A stretch of 21,504 nt of DNA from a virus, in the IMG/VR virus record IMGVR_UViG_3300030451_006625, positions 2,285 through 23,788 of that record; one strand, 5' to 3'. Position 1 is the first letter of the stretch; each line of letters opens with the position of its first letter. The translations under genes were made by a program, and so were the position numbers. Below, piece by piece: positions 1 to 12,200 of the stretch. Under the pieces are notes generated by a model, which saw nothing but the letters and a program-made list of their open reading frames with translations, was not told the DNA's origin and did not search any database.

Positions 1-348
1 CCTCATCCTGTGACAAAAGATCTTCCTGTTCTTAAAAATGAGAGAGCAATCATAAGATCAGTGAGAAATATCGTTGAAACGATACCTACGGAGAAATTTT
101 TTAATTCTACATTTGGTTCTGATGTATATCGTAGTTTATTTGATTTTGTAGACTTTGGTACTGCATCTATTATACAAGAGCAAATAAAAACTGCCTTACA
201 TAACTTTGAAAGAAGAATTAATAATGTAAAAGTTGAAGTAGAACCTCGTCCTGATGATAATGATTTTGAAGTTACAGTAATTTTTGATATTATAGGTCAA
301 GATTTTCCTAGACAAGAATTTTCATTCATTCTCGAAGCAACACGATAA
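1..348 (+). CDS. 25: Baseplate wedge protein gp25 (GPW/gp25 family), 5' end cut by the window
   Basis: T4 gp25 is the small lysozyme-fold wedge protein that sits between the inner baseplate and the first sheath disc. The frame is open from base 1 (residues Pro-His-Pro, then Val-Thr-Lys) and ends with TAA at 346-348, giving 115 visible codons. T4 gp25 is about 132 residues, so roughly 15-20 residues are missing upstream. The GTG at 10-12 is probably an internal Val: the preceding PHP fits the conserved N-terminal pattern of this family in marine phages (HPVT-x-DL), and there is no ribosome-binding site. Family hallmarks are the early AI-x-x-SVRN-I segment, the PTEKFFNSTFGSDVYRSLFD stretch (the E-x-x-F and FG-x-D/N-x-x-x-x-LF pattern), and the E-x-x-I-x-x-A-x-x-x-FE-x-RI segment. 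The stop lies 3 nt before the gene 6 start, so the genes are probably co-transcribed. Confident in the family; symbol by T4 naming. Confidence 0.93.
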   Translation, partial: PHPVTKDLPVLKNERAIIRSVRNIVETIPTEKFFNSTFGSDVYRSLFDFVDFGTASIIQEQIKTALHNFERRINNVKVEVEPRPDDNDFEVTVIFDIIGQDFPRQEFSFILEATR

Positions 349-351
349 AAA

Positions 352-2283
352 ATGCCAACAACTAAGTTTACAAATTTAGATTTTGATCAAATCAAAACGT
401 CAATTAAAGATTATCTCAGATCAAACAGCGATTTTTCTGGATTTGACTTTGAAGGATCGAATTTTTCTGTATTACTTGATACATTAGCATACAATACATA
501 CATAACTGCATTTAACTCAAATATGATCGTGAATGAGTCTTTTCTGGACTCTGCAACGCTCCGTGAGAATGTAGTTTCACTCGCACGTAACATTGGGTAT
601 GTTCCTCGTTCAAGGACTGCTGCAAAGGCACAGGTATCCTTTAAATTAAATTTAGGAACAAGTGAACCAACCTCAAATTCAGTCGAACTTCAAAAGGGTG
701 TTGTATGTGTAGGAAGTATAAATGACTCATCTTACATTTTTTCAATTTCTGACAATATTTCTAAACAAGTTGTACAAGAAGGAAATGATTATGTAGTTAA
801 TTTTGATAATCTTACAATTAATCAAGGGACACACTTAACTAAACAGTTTAAATTTGATAATTCATTAGATCAAAAGTTTATATTAGATAATTCATTTATC
901 GATACATCAACATTGCATGTGTACGTTAGAAAAGAAGAAGAAACCGGAGTTGGGTATGAATATTATATTTCAGATGATATAACTGATATTGATTCAACAT
1001 CTAGAGTGTATTTTTTACAGGAAGTTCAAGATGAAAAATATGAAATTCGTTTTGGAGATGGTTTATTGGGTAAAAAACTTGGTAGTGGTACTCAGCAAGA
1101 TGGTACAATAATAACCGTTGATTATATCGTTTCAGATGGTGTTGATGGTAATGGTGCAGAAGGATTTTCATTCTCCGGAAACTTAATTAATACTTCAACA
1201 GGAAATACTATTGTTCCTGAGTCCACACCAGTTGTTACAACTATAACAAAATCAGAAGGTGGATCTAATATTGAACCTATAGACTCAATTAAATATTATT
1301 CACCTAAAATATACTCTTCACAAAATAGAGCAGTTACACCAAGAGACTATGAAGCTATAATTAAAAGGATATATCCTGAAACAGAATCTGTATCAGTTGT
1401 TGGTGGTGAAGAATTAAATCCCCCTGAGTTTGGTACAGTTCAAATAAGTATTAAACCGAAGTTTGCAACATACATTTCAGACTTTACAAAGTCGAGAATA
1501 TTATCTCAGTTAAAAAAATATAGTGTTGCTGGTATTAATCAAAAACTAATTGATTTAAAAATACTGTACGTCGAACTTGACATAGCATCATATTATAATT
1601 ATTCTCAGATTTCGACTGAGGATACCCTTAAAAGTAAAATTATAAATTCGTTAACTAAGTACTCACAGTCTGTAAACTTCAATAAATTTGGAGGTAGGTT
1701 TAAATATAGTAAAATGTTACAAGTGATTGACAAAACTGATACAGCAATTACTAGTAATATTACAAAAGTCATAATCAGAAGAGATTTGAAGGCATCAGTT
1801 AATCAATTTGCACAGTATGAACTATGTTATGGAAATAGATTTCATGTTGATCCAAATGGTTTTAATATTAAATCAACAGGATTTTTTGTTGCAGGTGAAT
1901 CATCTCCTGTGTATATAACTGATATACCTAACGCAGATGGTCAGACAGGTATATTATCGATTGTTAAACCAATTGATGATGGTCAAATAAGAGTTGTGAG
2001 TAAATCAGCAGGAGTTGTAGATTATATTCATGGTGAAGTAAAATTAACAACAATTAATATATTATCTACAGTTAAGGAAAATGATATTATTGAAGTTCAA
2101 GCATTTCCAGAGTCGAATGATGTAGTTGGTTTGAGAGATTTATATCTTGAATTAAGTGTTTCAAAAAGTACCATAAATATGGTTAGGGATGTGATTGCAT
2201 CTGGTGACGAAATATCAGGAACACAGTTTGTGAGAGATTATTACACTTCAAGTTATTCAAATGGAAATTTAATAAGAGAATAA
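352..2283 (+). CDS. 6: Baseplate wedge protein gp6 (baseplate J-like)
   Basis: T4 gp6 forms the dimeric inner ring of the wedge and links neighbouring wedges around the hub. This 643-residue protein is close to the 660 residues of T4 gp6. Recognised segments: residues ~32-49, FDFEGSNFSVLLDTLAYNT, the most conserved gp6 stretch; residues ~60-88, ESF-x-x-x-A-x-LR-x-x-V followed by a GY-x-P-x-S-x-x-A segment; residues ~231-245, YEIRFGDGLLGKKL, the baseplate J signature; residues ~326-343, RAVTPRDYEAIIKRIYPE, the TP-x-DYE motif typical of gp6/J proteins; then an F-x-x-x-KPK segment. The ATG at 352 begins 3 nt after the gene 25 stop. There is no good Shine-Dalgarno sequence (GAAG at 334-337 is too far away), so translation may depend on coupling to gene 25. 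The stop is 1 nt before the next start. No frameshift or truncation seen. Confidence 0.95.
   Translation: MPTTKFTNLDFDQIKTSIKDYLRSNSDFSGFDFEGSNFSVLLDTLAYNTYITAFNSNMIVNESFLDSATLRENVVSLARNIGYVPRSRTAAKAQVSFKLNLGTSEPTSNSVELQKGVVCVGSINDSSYIFSISDNISKQVVQEGNDYVVNFDNLTINQGTHLTKQFKFDNSLDQKFILDNSFIDTSTLHVYVRKEEETGVGYEYYISDDITDIDSTSRVYFLQEVQDEKYEIRFGDGLLGKKLGSGTQQDGTIITVDYIVSDGVDGNGAEGFSFSGNLINTSTGNTIVPESTPVVTTITKSEGGSNIEPIDSIKYYSPKIYSSQNRAVTPRDYEAIIKRIYPETESVSVVGGEELNPPEFGTVQISIKPKFATYISDFTKSRILSQLKKYSVAGINQKLIDLKILYVELDIASYYNYSQISTEDTLKSKIINSLTKYSQSVNFNKFGGRFKYSKMLQVIDKTDTAITSNITKVIIRRDLKASVNQFAQYELCYGNRFHVDPNGFNIKSTGFFVAGESSPVYITDIPNADGQTGILSIVKPIDDGQIRVVSKSAGVVDYIHGEVKLTTINILSTVKENDIIEVQAFPESNDVVGLRDLYLELSVSKSTINMVRDVIASGDEISGTQFVRDYYTSSYSNGNLIRE
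2274..2279 (+). promoter_or_regulatory. Weak ribosome-binding site for the giant gp7-like gene
   Basis: AAGAGA inside the last codons of gene 6 lies 5 nt before the ATG at 2285. It is the only purine-rich Shine-Dalgarno-like sequence near that start. Together with the 1-nt gap to the gene 6 stop it supports this ATG and suggests translational coupling. Confidence 0.5.
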
Positions 2284-2284
2284 T

Positions 2285-3241
2285 ATGATACAAACAGGTA
2301 TTGAATCGAGAGTCAAAATACAAGATGTAATATCTTCTCAACTTCCAAATTTTATTTTGGAAGAGAGTCCGAAGACTGTTGATTTTTTAAAGCAATATTA
2401 TATTTCACAGGAATTTCAAAGTGGTGTAGTAGATATTGCGGAAAACTTAGATCAATACTTGGATTTTGATAATTTAAGTCCAGAAAAATTATCTAATGAT
2501 ACTACTCTGTCAGTAGATATAGGAATTGACGAAGTTAATACAGTCACTGTTTCCAGCACTAAAGGGTTTCCTAATAAATATGGTCTTCTAAAGATCGATA
2601 ATGAAATCTTAACTTATACTGGTATTACTTCAAATACATTTACAGGATTAACTCGTGGATTTAGTGGTATAACAAGTTATCATGCTGAATTAAATGAAGA
2701 AGAATTAGTATTTACAGAATCTAATGCTAGTGTACATGTAGCAGGTTCATCAATTCAAAATTTAAGTTCATTATTTTTAAATGAATTTTATAAAAAGATA
2801 AAGTATACATTTGCACCAGGATTTGAAAATCTTAATTTTGATAAAAGTTTAAATATTGGTAATTTTTTAAAAGAAATCAAATCATTCTATGAAACAAAAG
2901 GTACAGATGACGCGATAAAAATATTATTTCGTGTTTTGTATGGTGTTGATCCAAAAATTTTAAATTTAGAGGATTTACTATTCAAACCATCAGCAGCAGA
3001 GTATTTAAGAAGAGAAACAGTTATAGTAGAAGTTTTATCAGGGAATCCGATTGGTTTAGTAGGGCAGACGATCAAAAAGATAGAAAAATTAAATGATCCA
3101 ACAACACAAGCTTCTGTATCTGAGGTCGAACCATTTACAAGACAAGGAAAACAATATTTTAAATTTTCACTTTTCATAGGATATAGTGGTGCATCGTTGG
3201 TAGAGGGTAATTTTAAGATTACACCTAGTAGTAAATCTATT
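2285..3241 (+). other. Region homologous to the C-terminal part of T4 gp7
   Basis: Recalled T4 gp7 C-terminal segments line up in order. T4 SYLLQDSNFEAFCEAYIQYL corresponds to PNFILEESPKTVDFLKQYYI (residues ~20-40). T4 YSTKGIEASYKFLFKVLYN corresponds to YETKGTDDAIKILFRVLYG (~200-220). T4 EDLVGQTIY corresponds to IGLVGQTIK (~254-264). A C-x-V-x-x-IE...G-x-L-x-W segment corresponds to ASVSEVEPFTRQGKQYFKF (~275-293). In T4 this part lies near residues 600-850; here it is at the extreme N-terminus and is interrupted by one RG-H module (residues 83-143). This is by-eye alignment from memory, not a computed one. Confidence 0.75.
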
Positions 3242-6200
3242 GAAAATATATCTATTGGATCTTCAGTTATTACAGTTGATTCTACCATTGGATTTCCTTC
3301 TAGTGGTAAAGTTTTATCTGGCATCAATACAATTTCTTATAGTGATAAAACTGTAAATCAGTTTTTAGGATGCACAGGCATAGAATCTGCAATTTCAATA
3401 TCAGATAGTGTTTTCTCAGATGAAATATATTTTGGTTACGAAGATGGTGATGTTACAAAAAAAGTTGAGTTTAGAATTACAGGTATCTTATCAAAATTTA
3501 ATCAAAAATCAGAAAATGCAATAATCTCCGAAGGGGATGTAATTACAATTAAGAATTTGGGTGATAAAGTCTTAAATCCCACAATTAAAAACAATAAAGA
3601 GATTTTTGCTAATTCTTGGATTTACAATACATCTTCATTCATAGGAATTGATGAATATGACGGTTCTGGCACATTTACACTAAAGAAAAAAATTGATAGG
3701 TCAATATTTAAAAAAGGAGATAAAGTAGAGTTTGTAAATCAAAGCAGACCCGATGAAATTATTTACCCATCAGCAAATGATACTCAACCATTTGTAGAAG
3801 ATATTTTAAGTGATACAATAATAAAAATTTCAGGTTTACCAGATGGTGGATTTAAAGGCACTACTTTAAAATCTGTTAGAACAAATTCAAATTTAAGAAA
3901 AAAACTAAACAAAGCAGTAAGTAATGATGTTTCTCTAAAGTATGATAATATTACATCAGATGTAACAAACGTATACTTTGATGATGATAGTGGGTATGCT
4001 GCATCAAACTCTCTACCATCTGCTAAAAATTCTTCTACACCTGACGCTGCATTTTTTGAAGATATTGATCTTTCATTAAATAAAGTTAAATTTAACACAT
4101 TTACAGATTTAAATTTAAGCACGGGTAAATTTAAAACAATACAAATTGAAGAACAGGGTAATAATATTAAATTAATAACAGGTGATAAAGTATTTTATGA
4201 ATCAAGTGGTCCTACATTCAATTCAATTGGAGTTGGTGCAACTGCCCAGAGTGTTGGAATAGATACGGGAGCATATTTTATTGAAATTGTTGACCCAAAT
4301 GCCAGCACAGTAAAATTATATTCATCGAGATCATTTATACCAAGTGGCACGGCTTTAGAGTTAGATTTTCCAAAGGATAATGAAGGTAACATAATTGAAG
4401 CGGAACATACATTTACTCTGTATTCACAAAGATCAAATATAATAAGTCCTTCAAAATCATTCAAGAAATTTCCATTAAATCCTAGTTTAAAGGATGGAGG
4501 TGTTAATGTTACCATACCTGGCAGTATTGGTAAAATGATAAATGGTGTAGAAATATTTAATTACAAGACAAACGATAAGATATACTTTGGACCGATAAGT
4601 GATCTTAATGTTCTATCAGGTGGTAGTGGATATGATGTAATTAATCCACCTAAGATAGAAATTTCAGAAGGAGTTGGGACTGGTGCTACATCTGTTGTTT
4701 GTGTTAAAGGAAAAGTAGTGGATGCTTTTATTGATCCACAAGATTTTGATATTGATAGGGTTGTTTCTATCGGGATTACTGGTGGAAATGGATCAGGTGC
4801 TGTTATAGAACCGATCATAGGAAAAAGATCAAGAGAAATAGTATTTGACGCTATTCCATTTACCACTTTAAATGGATTTGGTGTAGATAGTTCCGAAAGA
4901 ACTCTAACCTTCAGAACCCGTCATAATTTAAATTCAGGTGATAGAGTAATATACAGTTCTAATAGACAAGTTTCAATAGGTGAGACTGTTGGTGATTTTA
5001 TATCAAATAATGAATATTTTGTAAGTATTGTTAATGATAAGACGGTTAGATTTTATAAGTCTCAGAAAGAGGCAGCAGCTGCCATTGACGGAAGAAATGC
5101 GATTGGTATTGCAGTGACATCTGGAGGTATACAAAGACTAATTGTTGGATCTGTTAATAATACAATTCTAGGTGTGAACGTTCTTTCCGGAGGAGAAGGG
5201 TATGAAAATAGAAAGTTATCAGTTCAACCATCAAATATATCAACAATTTTTAATAAAATTAAATTCGAAAATCATAATTTCAAAGATGGTGATAAAATCT
5301 TATATGAACATGTTGGTACTACAATTACAGGATTATCAACAACACCAAATCAACAGTATATCGTTACGAAAGTAGATGATGATTCATTTAAGTTATCTGA
5401 TGCTGGTATAGGTGGAACTTCATTAATCAATTTCAATCAGAAAAAATTTGTAAACTTTGAGTCAACAGGTATAGGTACACAAACATTTAAATATCCAGAT
5501 ATAGTGGCAACGGTTGAATATTTGGGTATTGGTACATTTGGATCAGAAAAGGTTATTGCAAATATCACACCCGTTGTAAAAGGTGAAATAAGTGATATAT
5601 ATTTACTTGAAAAGGGATCAGGTTACGGTTCTAGTATTTTAAATTTTGAAAATAGTCCAATCGTTAAGATAAAAAATGGTTCTGATGGTTCAATTCCTGA
5701 GTTAAAACCAGTTATTAATTCAATCACCGGTGGAATATCAACAGTTTCTATCGGAAACTCAGGATCTAAATTCTTTTCAACACCTGTAATTGAAGTAATT
5801 GATAGTTTAGGAATTGGTAATGGTGCAAAATTGAGAGTTGTAATGAATGAAATAGATGGAGAACTAACTGGTTCAGTAAATCGTGTAGAAGTTATATCTG
5901 CTGGAATTGGGTATTCAGAGTCAACTACTTCAATTCGTGTTACTCCATCGGGTGTTGGAGGTGTTATTAGTGCAAATGTGAGATCTCTCAATGTAAATAA
6001 TAACTTAAAATATTCATCACCAAGTTTTAATAGGTTAGAAGAGCATGAAGATATATTAAAAAATGTTATGTGTGGTTACTCTCGTGAACCATTCAAAGAT
6101 GATGGAACTAATGTATCAAAAATTATCGGATGGGCGTATGATGGAAATCCAATATACGGTCCATATGGATATGTAGATCCTGAAAAGAAAACCAATGATT

Positions 6201-9200
6201 TTAAGTTACTAGAAAGTGGATATAAATTAGTTGATAACTCAGTAATTGATAGACCAATTGGTCCTGCATTTGGCACTGGATTTTTTATTGAAGATTATGT
6301 TTTTGATGGTAGTGGTGATTTGGATGAATTTAATGGTAGATACGAAATAAATGATGATTATCCGAATGGTGTTTATGCATATCATGCGACAGGAATTATT
6401 ACATCAGGAAGTTTTGCTCCAGCGTTCCCTTACTTCATAGGTAATAAGTATAGATCAAAGTTTGAAAAGGATAATTTAATAATTAATCAGTCATTTGACT
6501 TTTCCAACTCATCTTTAAGGAGAAATACTTTCCCATATAATGTAACTGAGAATGATGCTGGAAATGATTTTATTACTGAAGCAAATTCATTAGAAACTCA
6601 AAAAATTGAGATAGAGACAGTTGAATCTGGATCTATCAATAAAATACAGATCATTGAAGATGGAACTAATCAGAAAGTTGGTGATATATTAAATTTTGAC
6701 AATACAGGAACTGGTGGTGATGGTTTAATTGCAAAAGTTGAGTCAATTAAAGGTGTATCAATTTCAAGTATCACATCAAACACATTAACTTACAATCAAT
6801 CTACAATCACAAAAGAAGATAATGATAATATAAGGATTACAACTCCAAGTTTCCATAATTTAGTTGATCGTGATTTGGTGGTTATATCAGGTTTGACATC
6901 ATCACTTTCACATGTAAATGGATCTTATGTCATAGGTGTTTCATCAATTGTTTCTTCTGCCATTTCTCCAATTATTTCAAATGCAGGTGCTGCTACAACT
7001 GAAATTTATTCTGATATTGCAAGGTTTGTAAAGGTTGGAGACAAAATACGTGCAGGAATTGAGACTCTTACTGTTTTAAACACATATGATCAACCAAACA
7101 TAATCACCGTTGAGAGAGGAGATACTGGATTAGCACATACAGCAACAACACCTCTTTATATCGTTCCAGATTCATTTACAATTAAAAAATCTGTTGACAA
7201 CATTGACTCGAATGTAAATCAAAAAGTATTTTATAATCCTGTCAAATCAGTTGGATTTGGTACTACTGCTGGTCAATCAAAATCTACAGAATTTTCATTC
7301 GGTGAGACCAGAATTACTAGGACAATCCCAACAAAAGGAATATATCTAGAAAATCATCCATTTGTTACAAATCAAAAATTAACAGTTAAGAATGGTGGAA
7401 ATCCGATAGGTTATTCAGATACACCTGATGGTACAATTACTTCAATGCCATCAACTGTTTTTGTAGTTAATAAAAACAAAAATGTTATCGGAATAAAAAC
7501 AATCATCGGAGGATCTGAGGTATTTTTCCACGATCAAATCAGTGGTTCAGCAGTAGAGGATAAAGATACATATTCATTTGAAACTAATTTTAATCAAGAA
7601 AAGGTAAGCGTTAAAAATATAAAAAATACTGTTTCTTTAGGTTCTAGTTCTCATCAATTAAATGATGGCGATTTAATTAAAATTAATGTAATTTCAAATA
7701 CATCAGTAGGTGTTGGAACATTATCTGAGGTAGTTGTTAAAAGAGATGTTTTAAAAGATAGTATACTTGTAGATTCAGTTACATGTCCTACATCTGGCAT
7801 CACAACATCCTTACCTCCTGTTGGTTTTCAAACTGGTGCAAATATAATAACATTAGAGAATCATAATTTTACAACAGGACAAAAAATAAATCTTGTTTCA
7901 ACAAATATTCCCGTAGGTTTGGGTAATAGTGATTATTTTGTAAGTGTTGTTGATGATAGAACTTTCAATTTATGTGATTCATTTGAAAATGCAACAGCAA
8001 ATCCTCCAATAGTCGTTGCTATCACATCAACAACAGGATCTGGAATTCATACATTTTCTAAAATAAATCCAAAAATATTTGTAGAGAAAAATAATAATTT
8101 AGTATTTGACACCTCAGATTCATCTCTGACTGGATATAAATTTAAAATTTATTATGATAAAGAATTTAGAAATGAATTTGTGTCTACTGGATCTAGTCAA
8201 GGTTTTAATACACCGGTGGGTATCATTACTGAGGGTGAGGCAAATTCCAAATTTACAATAAATTATGAAAGTAAAATACCTGATAGATTGTATTATAATA
8301 TTGAAAAATTGGGTGTGGCAGTAACTGCTGATAATACAGTAAAAAATTACTCCGAAATTGAATTTGTAAAAAATAATTATAATGGCACTTTTAAAATATC
8401 AAATGTTGGTGTACAGACCTTTACATTCAATAGTGATGATGAACCATTAAGAACCATCACTAACAAATTAAATACTGTTGAATTATCATACAGTACAACA
8501 TCAGAAAATGTAACAGGTTCTATAAATTCTGTTAAAATAGTCTCAGGTGGTTCAAATTATAAGAAATTACCCACTTTTGTAAGTGTTGGAACAACTTCGG
8601 TTGTTGATGTAAATGTGTTAGCTAAATCAAATAGTGTTGGTAATATTAGAAATGTAAGAGTGATTAATGAAGGGTTTGAGTATCCTTCTGATCCTACTTT
8701 GCAACCAGAAGCACTTTTACCTAAATTTATTCAATTAAGAGGATCAAAGTCCATTTCAAGTGTAGAAGTTATTGATGGTGGTGCTAATTATATTACTCCA
8801 CCAGAATTGATAGTTATCGATACAGAAACAGGAGCACCGTTTGATGATGGTCTGATCACTGCAACATTATCATCACCAACTACATCTGGATCTTCATTAT
8901 TAGGAGTAGATATTGAGAAATCACCAACTGGTATATCTGTTGGAAATGTTGCCATTGCTGCAACTAGCAATACAAACGGTGTAAGTATTCAAAAAGTTAA
9001 TTCTTCTGCTAATACATCAACTTTCGATGTCTTTATAACAACACCAGCGTTTGGATATGTAAACAATCCCTTTGAAGTTGGCGATTCAGTCTTTATTGAA
9101 GGATTAAAGAAAGTTGGAGTTGCAGGATCTGGATTTAACTCCTCCGATTATGGATATAAGTTTCTATCAGTAGTTGGTGTAGACACAACTGGAACCTTAG

Positions 9201-12200
9201 ATAAAATAACTATCGATGTTTCAGAATATACAACAAACACTGGTGTTGCTGTCACATCAGTAGGAGGATTTGCAGATATTATTAACTCTAATGTTTATCC
9301 AAAATTTAAATTAAATTTGCAAGAGGCAGGGTTTACTATTGGTGAAAAAATTATAATTGATGATATTGAAAGAGATTTAACAGTTGTTGAATCAGGTGAA
9401 AATTTTGTTAAGTTGCAAGGTTTAGATAATTTAAACGAGGGTGATATTTTAATTGGATCTATTTCAAGAAACAAAGCAAAAACTACTAATGTATTCATAA
9501 ACCAAGGTCAATTTGAGGTTAATTATTCACTGATTAAAGATTTGGGTTGGGAGAATAATGTTGGAAAATTAAATGAAGATATTCAAGTTCTGCCCAATAA
9601 CGATTATTATCAGAATCTATCATACTCAATACAGAGTCCGATTGAATGGAATGATTTGAAGAGTCCTGTCAATAATTTAGTACATACATCAGGATTTAAA
9701 AATTTCTCAGACACTGGAATATCTTCTTCCTCAAGTGCTTTTCCAATAAGAGGAAGTGCAAAAGTAACAACTTTCTTAGATGTTTTACCAACTTTTGCAG
9801 AGACAGTTAGAGTTGATACAATATACAATTTTGATGGTGCAAGAGATATATTTGTCGGCACTGGTTCAACCGATTTAAATTTAGATAAAACAAAGTCTAA
9901 ATTCATAGAACTAGAAAAAGTTAAATTAACTGATTTCATCATTTCAAAATCAAATAATGTTTTAAATATTGATGATATTAGTTCACGTTATTCAAATTTA
10001 AATAGTGATCCAAATTCGTTCTTGGATATCATACAAGTTCAACCATCTGATGGTTTTAATAGAGTTCTCACATTAATCAAAAATCCTGATAATACTCAGA
10101 CGCAAATTGCAGAATTAATTATTTTGAATAATAATTCAGGGTCATATCTTCTTGAAAGAAGTAAGTTAAGTTCAGAATCTGACTTCACAAAATTTGAATT
10201 AGTAAATGAATTTGGTAGAGACTCTTTAAGATTTACGCCATCAGATGCATTTAAATTTGATGTTGATTACGATATCAAACAAATTGAATCTAAATTTAAT
10301 ACAACTCTAACTGGAATAGGAACTAATTCATTTGGTTTTGCAGATATAACAGGATCAGTTGCTAATGTTGGAGTAGGAACAACCTCTTCAATTATCAGTA
10401 CATTTGCATCTGATAGTCTCTTTATTAAAACACAAGTCACTGATACTGTGACTAATGATATGAATTATGTTGAACATTTAGTTGGAAGGGATGCAACAAA
10501 CACATATTTTACAGAATCATATTTTGATTCCAATCAAGGAACATTTAGTTCAAATTTCTTAGCAACATTTAGTCCGTCACTTTCTGGAATCGGTAATAGC
10601 ATTTTATCATTTAATGTAACTAATACAAGATCCAATCCAATAAGAGTTAGATCAAGTATAGTAGGATTTGGAACAACATCTGCTGGAATCGGTACATATA
10701 GATTCTTAGCACCACTTCAGGAAGATAATAGTGAAAGAACTCAATTAGTTGAATCTAAATTTGATGAAAAAACAGGCATAAGCACGATTGCAACACTGGA
10801 TAAAGATAAATTTATTGCTTTAAAATCAACTGCTCATGTTGCGACTGCAACATCAGAAGCATTACATCAGGTATATGTTACACATAATGGCACTGAAATA
10901 TTTACTAGTTCAAGTGAGTATTTGTCAATAGTAAATGGCGTAGGAGAAAATAATGCCAATCCTCCTTTAGGAATAGGGACTTTCCATGCAAAATTTGTAG
11001 GTGATAATTTTGTTCTACAATTTATACCAGATAATGCTAGTGGTATAACAACAGTTAGATCTTTGAATGAGGTATTTTATTCAGATACTGATGAAAAAAC
11101 TAAATTAGGATCTGTTAATTATCCAAATCCAGTAATTTTTGGAAAACTTACTCAGTCCTCAAATTTAAATTTATATAATGCTTTAAATGGTGATCGAATA
11201 AACAGAAGAAATTTTGAATTGACAAATAATGATACTCCAATTTTTGCTAAAACATTCAATCCATTAGACACATCAATTATAAACATCGGGACTGGTAAAA
11301 CATTCACAATCAAGAATCATTTCTTCAGAACAAACGAAGAGTTAATTTACACACCTCAAGCATCTTTCGTTGGAATTGGTTCAACAGCGATGATGTTTAA
11401 ACATGATGGTGATAGTAATACTTCTCCATTACCCACTTCAGTGTTTGCAATTAGAATTAATGATGATACATTTTCAATATCAACAACCAGAGGAGGCAAT
11501 GCTGTAGAATTTGTAGATGCGGGAGAGGGTAATAATCATCAATTTGAAATGGCAAAAGGTCTTTCAAAAACATTAATTACAATTGATGGTCTGGTACAAC
11601 ATCCAATTGCTCAGACAGATTTAGTATATCAACTTGTAGGAAATATAAGTTCTGCTTCAACAATATTCAGATTGAGTGGAATATCATCTATCAATAATGA
11701 AGATCTTATAAAAATAGATGATGAATACATTCGAGTTACAAATGTAGGACTTGGAACAAATATAGCAGGTCCAATAAGTGCAACGGGATCTATACCTTTA
11801 ATTGAAGGTAAAAGAGGTTATGTTGGAAGTTCTGCAGCATCTCATAATAATTCAAGTAATGTTACTATTTTTAAAGGTTCTTATAATATTGTTGGTAAGG
11901 AGATTCACTTCTCTGAGGCACCAAGAGGTAACAATTCAATCGATTTTGATGAATCTAATTTGCCACCAGCAAGGTCTGATTTTGAGGGAAGAGTTTATTT
12001 GAGAAATGATTATAGTACGAACAGGGTATATGATGATATATCAAATAAATTTACAGGTATTGCATCGACATTTGAATTAAAATCAGGAGGAATATCAACA
12101 TCAGGTATTGGAAATACTGGAGGAAACGGTATTCTCTTTATTAATAATATATTCCAAAGTCCATCAACTGTTAATAATTCAAGGGGTAATTTTAAAATTG

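Noticed and set aside
10-12. GTG as the start codon of the gene 25 protein
   Set aside because: The frame is open to base 1, the codons before it (Pro-His-Pro) fit the conserved family N-terminus, there is no ribosome site, and the protein would be too short. It is more likely an internal Val of a gene cut by the window edge.
2887-3327. Minus-strand open frame of 146 codons, one of many on that strand
   Set aside because: It lies wholly inside the conserved gp7-like coding region, has no ribosome site or recognisable protein pattern, and is explained by low stop-codon density opposite an AT-rich, Asp/Asn/Ser-rich gene. The same reasoning removes the other minus-strand frames.
11802-12002. 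Plus-strand 66-codon open frame overlapping the giant gene in another frame
   Set aside because: It overlaps RG-H module copy 4 and downstream coding sequence of the long frame; its translation is a low-complexity Leu/Ile-rich sequence with no start signals.
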